The notes below the pieces were generated by a model. That model ran no database searches. It saw only the letters and a list, made by a program, of their open reading frames with translations, and was not told the DNA's origin. Below, one piece after another: positions 28,390-35,941 of a stretch of 46,405 nucleotides of DNA; position 1 is the stretch's first letter; the number at the start of each line of letters is the position of its first letter. Position numbers and translations under genes: made by a program. Source of the DNA: Calothrix membranacea FACHB-236. GTDB lineage: Bacteria; Cyanobacteriota; Cyanobacteriia; Cyanobacteriales; Nostocaceae. Where the stretch lies: positions 1 through 46,405 of the forward strand of contig NZ_JACJPX010000064.1 in the NCBI RefSeq assembly GCF_014696315.1, written 5' to 3'.

Positions 28390-28557
28390 TATGCATTGGC
28401 AATGTAGGGCGATGCATTAACAATGTCAGCCGATACATTGGCAATGTAGGGCAATACATTAACAATGTAAACCGATGCATTGGCAATGTAAGGCGATACA
28501 TTAACAATGTAAACCGATGCATTAGCAATGTAGGGCGATACATTAACAATGTCAGCC
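28390..28557. repeat. 21-bp tandem array 1 (8 units)
   Basis: Eight head-to-tail 21-bp units without spacers. Each carries the imperfect palindrome ACATTAACAATGT or GCATTGGCAATGT, joined by 8-bp linkers such as AGGGCGAT. The AAC and RGC forms alternate strictly, giving a 42-bp higher-order unit. The array is followed by a tail (28558 to about 28640; GGTGACATTGTGCAA, then GGCGGTATAAAGTGCGATC) shared with array 2 at 33343. Confidence 0.9.
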
Positions 28558-28704
28558 CATGCACTCAATCTCTATTGGTGACATTGTGCAACAGGCGGTA
28601 TAAAGTGCGATCGCTAATTTTGTAGAATGCTTTAGCTCTGCACTTTTTTCTGCCTTGTCCCGACTATCACTAAAATAAGAACATCGTATGATAAATAATA
28701 TATT

Positions 28705-28974
28705 ATGAATATCTCTTTGACTCCAGAGCTAGAGCGATTTATTCAAAGTCAAGTTACAAGCGGCAAGTATGCTTCAACAGAGGAAGTGATTATTGCAGGG
28801 ATTAAACTGTTAGAAGCAAGAGAATCTATTTACCAAGGTAGATTTGAGGAATTGCAACGAGAAATCATGATTGGGGTAGAAGCTTCAGAACGTGGGGAAG
28901 TGATTGACGCAGAAACGGTTTTTCACCAACTAGAACAAAAACTACAACAGCGTCGTCAGCAGACCGATCAATGA
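28705..28974 (+). CDS. parD: ParD-like antitoxin (type II toxin-antitoxin)
   Basis: An 89-residue protein with an N-terminal ribbon-helix-helix (MNISLTPELERFIQSQV, then GKYASTEEVIIAGIKLLE), the DNA-binding module of ParD/CC2985-type antitoxins, and a charged C-terminal helix that would wrap the toxin. It should bind its own promoter and neutralise the toxin encoded next. The stop codon overlaps the toxin start as ATGA, the usual coupling. TATGAT at 28687 could be a -10 element, but a matching -35 is not clear. The pair lies between two copies of an intergenic repeat, as if it were a movable module. Confidence 0.92.
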   Translation: MNISLTPELERFIQSQVTSGKYASTEEVIIAGIKLLEARESIYQGRFEELQREIMIGVEASERGEVIDAETVFHQLEQKLQQRRQQTDQ

Positions 28975-29273
28975 ACAATATATGTAGATTTACTGCTCCT
29001 GCAAGTCGGGATATTGAGAGCATTATTGATTATGTTGCTGAAAACAGTAGTTTTGATGCTGCCGAGCGTTTACTCAAAAAAATTAACGAAAAATGTAGCA
29101 ATTTAGCAAACTTTCCTAACATGGGACGCAAACGCCATGAACTGTTGCCTTTATTACGTAGCTTTCCTGTAGATGATTATGTAATTTTCTATCGTCCAAT
29201 TGAAGGCGGTATTGAAATTTTACGGGTAGTTAGTGGTTACCGAGATTTAAATGCACTGTTTGATGAGCAGTAA
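28971..29273 (+). CDS. parE: ParE/RelE-superfamily toxin
   Basis: A 100-residue toxin of the ParE/RelE superfamily. The N-terminal strand and helices (RFTAPASRDIESIIDYVAEN), the NFPNMGRKRHEL turn and the C-terminal strands (FPVDDYVIFYRPIEGGIEIL, then RVVSGYRDL) follow the ParE pattern. ParE toxins typically block DNA gyrase, but the target cannot be read from sequence. It starts inside the antitoxin gene by a 4-bp ATGA overlap, so expression is coupled. A HIP1-containing hairpin 35 bp after the stop would end the operon. The full length and intact motif suggest a working toxin. Confidence 0.92.
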   Translation: MNNICRFTAPASRDIESIIDYVAENSSFDAAERLLKKINEKCSNLANFPNMGRKRHELLPLLRSFPVDDYVIFYRPIEGGIEILRVVSGYRDLNALFDEQ

Positions 29274-29308
29274 AAACACGCTTCACAATTTAAGCATAGA
29301 AGACGAAG

Positions 29309-29356
29309 GCGATCGCTCTTTGTGACATTGTGCAACATAGGAGAAAGAGCGATCGC
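29309..29356 (+). terminator. HIP1-armed hairpin after the toxin gene
   Basis: A 13-bp stem (GCGATCGCTCTTT with AAAGAGCGATCGC) with a 22-nt loop begins 36 bp after the toxin stop. The loop carries GTGACATTGTGCAACA, the tail segment found next to both 21-bp arrays, so it is at once a likely terminator and a third partial copy of that repeat. Confidence 0.6.
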
Positions 29357-29387
29357 TAATTTCGTAGACTGCATTAGCTTTGGTGTA

Positions 29388-29516
29388 ATACCAATTCAAA
29401 TAATATTTGCGACAGATAAATTCTTCGTAGGGGCACGGCACCAGTAAGATAATGGGATATACCAAAAGATTGTCGATGCCGTGCCCTTACCCATCGGTTG
29501 AAAATTAGAGTTTATA
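29388..29516. mobile_element. MITE-like element, copy 2
   Basis: It starts with ATACCAA and contains GTAGGGGCACGGCA and ATGCCGTGCCC as inverted blocks. It aligns with the reverse complement of 37871-38007 nearly end to end, including the central AAAAGATTGT; the right end is more diverged. It lies directly upstream of the NACHT-CHAT gene and may contribute part of its leader. Confidence 0.75.
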
Positions 29517-29573
29517 CTGATTATTCATAGAGCTTAAGCAACAATTTTAGCCCTTGCTCGGTCAACTTCCTGC

Positions 29574-32500
29574 ATGAACGCTGATTTTCAACATTACCTA
29601 GAATCAGTCTGCCACACTTACCAACATTGGTGGGAAAAGTACACCATTACAGATGTAGAAGGGCGTAGACAAAACTCACCGTTTGAGGGCTTGATGGTAG
29701 CAACGGTGTCGCCGAAGCAAGACAAACTAGGTGACGCGCAGGAAAATACAGAACGCTTACCAGTGCAGGAAGGGTTACGTAAATATGCAGAGAATCATGT
29801 ATTACTTGTAGGCAAACCAGGTTCAGGCAAATCAACAGCCTTAGCGCGGCTGTTGTTGGAAGAAGCCGAGAAAGCAAAATCTCTAGGCGATGCGGGGTGC
29901 ATACCCGTGCTGGTGGAGTTGCGGCAATACACAACTTCAGTGCTGGATTTGATACAAAATTTTTTGCAACGGCATGGATTATATATAGATGTAGAAATCA
30001 AAACCTTGTTGCGTAACCGGCAATTTTTGCTGCTTGTAGATGGAGTAAACGAGTTACCTAATGAAGAAGCAAGGCGAGAATTAAAAACTTTTCGGGAAAA
30101 TCACCCCAAAACGCCAATGATTTTCACTACGCGAGATTTGGGGATAGGTGGCGATTTGGGGATTGAGCAAAAGCTGGAAATGCAACCCCTAACCGAAGAA
30201 CAGATGCAGCAGTTTATCTGCGCCTATTTGCCCGAAACAGGTGAGGAAATGCTACAGCGCTTAGGTGAAAGATTGCGCTCCTTTGGGGAAACGCCTTTGC
30301 TGCTGTGGATGCTGTGTGATTTATTTCAACAAACAAACGATATACCGCCAAATTTAGGTTTGGTGTTTCGCCAGTTTACGCAATTTTATGCCGACAAAAT
30401 CAAAGATGATGTTCCAGTAGTTGAGGAGTTGCGCGGCTGGTGGAAGCAGTCATTGGAAGCATTGGCTTTCACCATGATGCACGGAGAAACGCCAACAGAA
30501 TTGCGAGTCATCATTGATAGGCTTGAGGCGGAAGAAATTTTGACGAAGTTTCTGGAAGGAAAAGTTGATTATCCGCCTACTCGCGCCAAAGAATTGCTGA
30601 AAGATTTACTCAAGCATCATTTAATCCAAATTAGTAGCAATGAAAAAATAGAGTTTCGCCACCAGTTGATTCAGGAATACTACGCTGCTGAATGCCTACT
30701 TCAGAAGCTTCCCCATATTAGTAATGAACAGTTGCAACGGGATTATCTGAATTATTTAAAGTGGACAGAACCCTTAGCGTTGTTGTTAGCTTTAGTGGAG
30801 AAAGAAGCGCCAGCAGTAGAGGTAGTGAAGTTAGCTCTAGAGGTAGATTTGGAGTTAGGGGCAAGGTTAGCAGGAGAGGTAAAGCCGGAGTTTCAAAAGA
30901 AAACTGTTGATTTAATTCTAGAGTTAGAAGTTTCTGAATCGCTCAAGATAGAGTTTTTAGCAAGTACGCGCTCTGGGCATGGGGTTGCATTTTTAACCAA
31001 TGGACTACAACATAAAGATTCTGATGTGCGTAAGATTGCCGCAGATGCATTAGAAGAAATCAAAGATAGCCAAGCGGTAGCAGCATTGATTCATGCTTTG
31101 AATGATCAAGATTCTGAAGTGCGTAGAACTGCCGCAGATGCATTAGGAAAAGTCAAAGATAGCCAGGCGGTAGCAGCATTAATTCATGCTTTGAATGATC
31201 AAGATTATTGGGTGCGTAGATTTGCCGCAAAAGCATTAGGAGAAATCAAAAATAGCCAGGCGGTAGCAGCATTAATTCATGCTTTGAATGATCAAGATTA
31301 TTGGGTGCGTAGATTTGCCGCAAAAGCATTAGGAGAAATCAAAGATAGCCAGGCGGTAGCAGCATTGATTCATGCTTTGAATGATCAAGATTATTCGGTG
31401 CGTAGTTATGCCGCAAGAGCATTAGGAGAAATCAAAGATAGCCAGGCGGTAGCAGTATTGATTCATGCTTTGAATGATCAAGATTATTGGGTGCGTAGAT
31501 TTGCCGCAGATGCATTAGGAGAAATGTGTAACTCTGAAATACTTCCTGAAATGTGGAATTTACGATTAACTGGCATAGACGATGCAAAGAATATCATTTC
31601 AAAGATTCAAGAGCGTTACAAGTTTTATAACTATGAAATTTTTCATTCACCCTCAATTGAAGAAACTATATTGGAAAATATGAATTTATCCGGTCAACAA
31701 CTGAAAAAATTAGCAGAGGCTTTATTAGATGCTTTTCCTGATAAGGCTTCACTAGAGCAAATGTTATTATTTGAATTAGATAAAAGTCTAGATATGATTG
31801 TAGGAGGTAGTAACTTAAAAGAGATTGTTTTTAATTTAATCAAAACATCAAAAGCTGAAAATTGGATTGAAGATTTAATTAACGCTGCACTTGACTCAAA
31901 CCCTAGAAACCAACTCTTAAAAGATGTAGCTAATGTAGCTAATCAAGAATTACCAAATGAAAGTCGGATAATGCAATACCAAGATTTTCAAATATTAGTT
32001 GATAAAAATAACCAAATTCGCGCCTCTTCAGAACAAGGTGATGTTTCGGCTGAATTCCGCTTAGACATGAACGCAATTGAACTAACCTTAGAACTAATCA
32101 AGTTGAACCAAACAAATGATAAATTACTCAAAAGTTTAGGAAACCAACTTTACCAAGCGCTGTTTCCCAACCAAATTAACGCTCGCTTCCATGCCACAAT
32201 GGCAGGGGCAGAAGCAAATCAAGAAAGCGTTCGTTTGCGCTTAATATTTCAATCTCCCCAATTAGCCGCACTCCCCTGGGAATTCCTTTATGACGCAGAA
32301 ACCAATACCTTTTTAGGAAACAACATCCAAACAGTGCTGTCTCGCTATATTGATGTTCCCCTGCAAAAACGCGATATCAGAGCCGCCAAATTACCCCTAA
32401 AAGTGCTACTCGTCATTTCATCTCCTACTGACTTAGATCCATTAGACGCAACTGGCGAAGCAACGCTAATTAACTCAGCCCTGGAAACACACATCAAAGT

Positions 32501-33026
32501 AGGTCAAATAGAATTAGATATTATCAAAGAAGCTACCACCCGCAACATTAATCAAAAGCTACGCGAAAAACCCTATAATATATTCCACTTCATCGGGCAT
32601 GGTGTTTTTCAAGACAACAAAGGCTACATTGCCCTGGAAGATAACAATAAGCAAGCTAAATTGATGGATGAAGAAAGTTTCGCCAACTTCTTCTTAGGCT
32701 ACCGTAGCTTGGGGTTAGCTGTACTCAATTCCTGTAAAGGCGCAGAGGTGTCAGAACAGCAAATCTTTACCGGAATTGCACCCAATCTCGTACAACGGGG
32801 AATACCTGCGGTAGTGGCGATGCAATATTCTATCCGTGACACCACCGCCAAGATTTTTGCTGATGAATTTTACCGCACCCTGGCTCTCGGCTATCCCGTA
32901 GACACTGCTATCCAAACAACCCGCAACGCCATCTCTCAGGAAGTCGGATTAAATCAACGCGACTTTGCTACACCAGTACTTTATATGCGTGCCAAGGATG
33001 GCATCATCTTAGATTTTCACGGATAA
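29574..33026 (+). CDS. NACHT-HEAT-EAD1-CHAT protein, predicted STAND conflict effector
   Basis: An 1150-residue cytoplasmic protein. A NACHT ATPase (about 75-370) has Walker A GKPGSGKST (80-88) and Walker B LLLVDGVNEL (Asp156). HEAT repeats (about 481-650) consist of near-identical 31-residue units with VRR.AA.ALGEI. Next, at about 695-785, is a helical segment (LSGQQLKKLAEALLDAFPDK, then NLKEIVFNLI, then ENWIEDLINAAL) matching effector-associated domain 1 as I remember it. A C-terminal CHAT protease-like domain (about 935-1150) has His1009 in HFIGHG and Cys1054 in LNSCKGA. STAND proteins of this build sense invaders or stress and then oligomerise to fire an effector; EADs recruit partner effectors by like-like contact. 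Here a caspase-like domain is the likely output, giving cell suicide. That role is inferred; the domains are seen. The gene stands alone behind a toxin-antitoxin pair. Confidence 0.9.
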   Translation: MNADFQHYLESVCHTYQHWWEKYTITDVEGRRQNSPFEGLMVATVSPKQDKLGDAQENTERLPVQEGLRKYAENHVLLVGKPGSGKSTALARLLLEEAEKAKSLGDAGCIPVLVELRQYTTSVLDLIQNFLQRHGLYIDVEIKTLLRNRQFLLLVDGVNELPNEEARRELKTFRENHPKTPMIFTTRDLGIGGDLGIEQKLEMQPLTEEQMQQFICAYLPETGEEMLQRLGERLRSFGETPLLLWMLCDLFQQTNDIPPNLGLVFRQFTQFYADKIKDDVPVVEELRGWWKQSLEALAFTMMHGETPTELRVIIDRLEAEEILTKFLEGKVDYPPTRAKELLKDLLKHHLIQISSNEKIEFRHQLIQEYYAAECLLQKLPHISNEQLQRDYLNYLKWTEPLALLLALVEKEAPAVEVVKLALEVDLELGARLAGEVKPEFQKKTVDLILELEVSESLKIEFLASTRSGHGVAFLTNGLQHKDSDVRKIAADALEEIKDSQAVAALIHALNDQDSEVRRTAADALGKVKDSQAVAALIHALNDQDYWVRRFAAKALGEIKNSQAVAALIHALNDQDYWVRRFAAKALGEIKDSQAVAALIHALNDQDYSVRSYAARALGEIKDSQAVAVLIHALNDQDYWVRRFAADALGEMCNSEILPEMWNLRLTGIDDAKNIISKIQERYKFYNYEIFHSPSIEETILENMNLSGQQLKKLAEALLDAFPDKASLEQMLLFELDKSLDMIVGGSNLKEIVFNLIKTSKAENWIEDLINAALDSNPRNQLLKDVANVANQELPNESRIMQYQDFQILVDKNNQIRASSEQGDVSAEFRLDMNAIELTLELIKLNQTNDKLLKSLGNQLYQALFPNQINARFHATMAGAEANQESVRLRLIFQSPQLAALPWEFLYDAETNTFLGNNIQTVLSRYIDVPLQKRDIRAAKLPLKVLLVISSPTDLDPLDATGEATLINSALETHIKVGQIELDIIKEATTRNINQKLREKPYNIFHFIGHGVFQDNKGYIALEDNNKQAKLMDEESFANFFLGYRSLGLAVLNSCKGAEVSEQQIFTGIAPNLVQRGIPAVVAMQYSIRDTTAKIFADEFYRTLALGYPVDTAIQTTRNAISQEVGLNQRDFATPVLYMRAKDGIILDFHG
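31061..31525 (+). repeat. 93-bp tandem repeat encoding HEAT units
   Basis: Five consecutive units of exactly 93 bp start at 31061, 31154, 31247, 31340 and 31433 with CAAARATAGCCARGCGGTAG. Units differ at only a few positions, mostly in the codons after GATCAAGATT and around GTGCGTAGA, while the rest is nearly identical at DNA level. Confidence 0.95.
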
Positions 33027-33169
33027 TATCTCATCGGTAACGCACGTTACTGGACTGACAAGACTAAAATAGCGCATGAAAAAAACTCTTGTGGGATGGG
33101 CATCTTGCCATTGGTGTCAACTAAGCTAAAAGCTATATAGGGCGGGCGGGCGTTGTACAAATACCTCGC

Positions 33170-33261
33170 GCCCTCATCCCCTAACCCCTTCTCCCGCAGG
33201 AGAAGGGGAATTAAATCTCTTGCTCCCCTCTCCTGGTGGGAGAGGGGCTGGGGGTGAGGGC
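33170..33261. repeat. Double-hairpin dispersed repeat
   Basis: Two adjacent perfect hairpins, CCCCTTCTCC-CGCA-GGAGAAGGGG (33185-33208) and one built from CCCCTCTCC around TGGT (33225-33247), sit inside outer complementary arms (GCCCTCA and TGAGGGC). This build is familiar from many cyanobacterial intergenic regions. It may also end the NACHT-CHAT transcript. Confidence 0.7.
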
Positions 33262-33342
33262 AAAACCTTGCAACCAAGCGGGTTTTACGTTAATTTGACA
33301 CAGGTGAGCCTTGCCACACTACTACATATACTGTTGTTAGCC

Positions 33343-33489
33343 GATACATTAACAATGTAAGGCGATGCATTAACAATGTAAGCCGATACATTAACAATGT
33401 AGGGCGATACATTGCCAATGTAGAGCGATGCATTAACAATGTAAGTCGATACATTGCCAATGCAGGGCGATACATTAACAATGTCAGCC
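33343..33489. repeat. 21-bp tandem array 2 (7 units)
   Basis: Seven units of 21 bp, same orientation and consensus (GATRCATTRMCAATGT) as array 1. The last unit is identical in both arrays. It is followed by the same tail (CATTCAATCGCTGTTGGTGA, then ATTGTGCAAAAGGCGG) to about 33545, and preceded by TGTTGTTAGCC, as array 1 is by TTTGTTAGCC. The alternation of unit types is less regular than in array 1. Confidence 0.9.
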
Positions 33490-33715
33490 TATGCATTCAA
33501 TCGCTGTTGGTGACATTGTGCAAAAGGCGGTATAAAGTGCGATCTAATGGCGTAACTTATACTTTGGTGTAATCTATAAAGTAATGCGATCGCTCAACTG
33601 GGAACATCCTCTTTTCATGATTGATAAAAGTTCCCAAGTCCCATAATTATGGTTTGTAAATTCACCGAGCAATTGGCTTGCAAAATGCACTTTGCTATAT
33701 ATCAGTAATCAGCTG

Positions 33716-34900
33716 TTATACCAAAGCTACTGAACCTGTATATTCTTTGAGAATTCCCAAACAAGAGCTACCTGAACTAATCAATGTGTCATTTCCCACG
33801 CAGGAGAGAGTCACATCTAACCCACTGATAGATAATTTATCATTGCGATCAAAGTCATAGATTGTAGCAAAGCCATTACTACCCAAAATCACTGTATTAC
33901 GACCGCTTTCAAGGTAAACAGTATCGTTTCCACCTCCTTGAACCGGAGGTGCAGGTATCTGCTTATTGTAGTAAAATCCAAGATCAAATACAGGATTAGG
34001 AATTGAGATAGAAGCACCTCTAAGATTAATCACATTTCGTCCACTGCCGGCATAAATGGTATCATCTCCAGATCCAGCAATAATCAAGTCATCCCCTGCT
34101 CCTGTGTTAATTAAGCTTTTTGTGTCAATCGTGATTACAGTGTCATTGCCACTGCCAGTAAGAATATCTACGACATCAGGATTGACTACTTCAAGCCCAA
34201 ATGATGTACTCAAAGATAATGCTAAAACAAAATCTTGCCCTGAGCCTGTGCGAATATTTGTTTGCCCAAAGACAGACAGTTCAATCTGGTTGTCACCATT
34301 CCCAGCATCAATCACCTGTTTGTAAGGTTGTGGTGTACTACCATCTTCTGGAAAAATATAAGTAAAAAGCTGACTTGTGTTTTCAAAACTATTTCTGGTG
34401 ATGATATCGTTACCTGCACCAGCCGATACACAAGAATTCCCTGCTCCTAAATAAACCCAATTATTTCCTCCACCAGCATCAACTTGGTAATTGCCAATGT
34501 TTCCTGCATCAATGATGTCATTACCATTTCCTGCCGATAAGCGAATATTACTGCCACCAGATGCCTCGAAGATATTGTTGCCATTTCCTAAATCAATCAC
34601 ATAATTCCCTCCGCCGACAACAACATAATCATCACCTGCACCAGCAGCGATGATGGTATTGTCATTTACTCCAGGGGTTTTCCATACGATGGCTTGTCCA
34701 GCGTATGGTGGGTAATTATTAGTAATGCCCAGAAATTCAAGTCCTGCCACAATAACATCATTTCCTTTACCAGTACTGATGAAATTGTTGTCACCTGGAG
34801 CCTCTAGCCAATCATTTCCTCTTGTACCTTGTATATTTTGACCATCACCTATTACCTTTTCAACAGTATAGGTAATTCCGCGTAAAATTCGTGTTGTCAT
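33716..34900 (-). CDS. RTX-like calcium-binding repeat protein
   Basis: A 394-residue protein made of glycine/aspartate/asparagine-rich nonapeptide-like repeats of the haemolysin type, for example GAGAGDDYVVVGGG, GSGNDTVITI, GAGDDLIIAGSGDD and IYAGSG. Such repeats bind Ca2+ in a parallel beta-roll and usually belong to proteins exported by type I secretion. There is no N-terminal signal peptide, which fits type I export, and the C-terminus ends in a hydrophobic tail (YTGSVALV). Many repeats have Asn where Asp is usual. No enzyme domain and no ABC exporter gene are found in the window. The ATG has AGGAAAATGTT upstream. Its function beyond a surface or extracellular structural role is unknown. 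Confidence 0.85.
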   Translation of the reverse strand: MTTRILRGITYTVEKVIGDGQNIQGTRGNDWLEAPGDNNFISTGKGNDVIVAGLEFLGITNNYPPYAGQAIVWKTPGVNDNTIIAAGAGDDYVVVGGGNYVIDLGNGNNIFEASGGSNIRLSAGNGNDIIDAGNIGNYQVDAGGGNNWVYLGAGNSCVSAGAGNDIITRNSFENTSQLFTYIFPEDGSTPQPYKQVIDAGNGDNQIELSVFGQTNIRTGSGQDFVLALSLSTSFGLEVVNPDVVDILTGSGNDTVITIDTKSLINTGAGDDLIIAGSGDDTIYAGSGRNVINLRGASISIPNPVFDLGFYYNKQIPAPPVQGGGNDTVYLESGRNTVILGSNGFATIYDFDRNDKLSISGLDVTLSCVGNDTLISSGSSCLGILKEYTGSVALV

Positions 34901-35155
34901 AACATTTTCCTAATATCAATACCTTCACTCATCACAAGATTAAGTTGAGGTGATTTTTTATAAGTTAAGCGCTTATATATGCAGAATTCTGCCATTTTGC
35001 CAAAATCTTTTTAAGTTTTGATTTCAAGGCAATAGTGTAAATTTATATACTGCTTTTGAGCATACATTTTAGTAAAAAATACTATGTTAATGAGGCAGTC
35101 TAAATAGCAAACTTTTATCCCATAAGTTGCCAAATTAATTTGGACTTGATATCTA

Positions 35156-35872
35156 TTAAAGGGGTTTACCCAATGGTGGCTCATCGCCGTTAATGAGAGC
35201 GATCGCATCTTCTGCTTCTTTACCTACAGACCACCATAAAGGCACAATAGCATCATCGGTCTGTGCTAATACTTGCAGTTTAGGTAATGCATCCTTTGCA
35301 CGAATAGCGCCTACAGCAAAACAAGCCCAAAACCTCACTTCAGCTTCAGCATCGTCTAAGCATTGAATCATCACAGTCACAGCACGTTGATATAAATCCT
35401 GTGGTAATTCTTCAGAAAGCTTATTCCCCAGTCCTTCTAATGCTTGCGCTCTCACAGAGGGATTTTCGCTATTGTTAGCAGCTACTTGAGTCAGTATATC
35501 AATTACTTGTGAATTTACTTGGCATTTTGTCAGGAAAGAAAGCGCGTATGCTGCACTTTCTTTCTGATTTGCGTGGGGACTGCTACTTAGAATCGATAAT
35601 AAAGAAGTCAAATGTCTTTCAGTAGCAATGAGACTCAGCGCAGTTGCAGCATACATCCATAATTCACTGCGTTGACTGGACAGAATACTAACCATTGCAT
35701 CAGCATCATCATCATTACCGACTTTTCCCATTAACCAGCAAGCTGTTTGTGCTGTCTCTTCGTCAAGCGCTAATAACCAGCTGAGAGTACGCTGATGAAA
35801 TCCTAGTGTTTCGAGTCTTTCAATCTCAAGGGCTGTTTCTGGAAATTGATTCTTTACAAACTCAAGTATCAT
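35156..35872 (-). CDS. HEAT-repeat protein
   Basis: A 238-residue soluble alpha-helical protein with several HEAT-like units of about 30 residues, such as SELWMYAATALSLIATERHL, NPSVRAQALEGLGNKL and AEVRFWACFAVGAIRAKDAL, the last being clearest (V.(F/W)(A/W)...ALG/VGAI pattern). It has no catalytic motif, signal peptide or membrane helix. Such proteins act as binding scaffolds; the partner is unknown. It is transcribed divergently from the SLH/OprB porin gene with about 70 bp between start codons, so both may share a control region. The start is the only reasonable ATG. Confidence 0.8.
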   Translation of the reverse strand: MILEFVKNQFPETALEIERLETLGFHQRTLSWLLALDEETAQTACWLMGKVGNDDDADAMVSILSSQRSELWMYAATALSLIATERHLTSLLSILSSSPHANQKESAAYALSFLTKCQVNSQVIDILTQVAANNSENPSVRAQALEGLGNKLSEELPQDLYQRAVTVMIQCLDDAEAEVRFWACFAVGAIRAKDALPKLQVLAQTDDAIVPLWWSVGKEAEDAIALINGDEPPLGKPL

Positions 35873-35941
35873 AAAATATCGAAAATCATAAATAAAGATA
35901 CCAGCTTGAGCGTTTCCGACTGTTTCCCTATTATTCCCTTA

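Noticed and set aside
28390-28557. CRISPR array
   Set aside because: Units follow each other without unique spacers, are only 21 bp long, and no cas gene is in the window.
28259-28625. Open frames of about 100 residues on both strands over 21-bp array 1 (rhythm LTLLMYR or INNVNRC)
   Set aside because: The 21-bp period is a multiple of three, so any frame without a stop in one unit stays open on either strand. Both strands are open at once, and the peptide merely mirrors the repeat. Not coding.
29647-30001. Antisense open frames over the NACHT domain
   Set aside because: The sense strand carries Walker A and B in one long frame; the antisense frames have no motif.
33290-33496. Similar open frame over 21-bp array 2
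   Set aside because: Same artefact of the repeat period; no ribosome-binding site and no independent sign of a protein.
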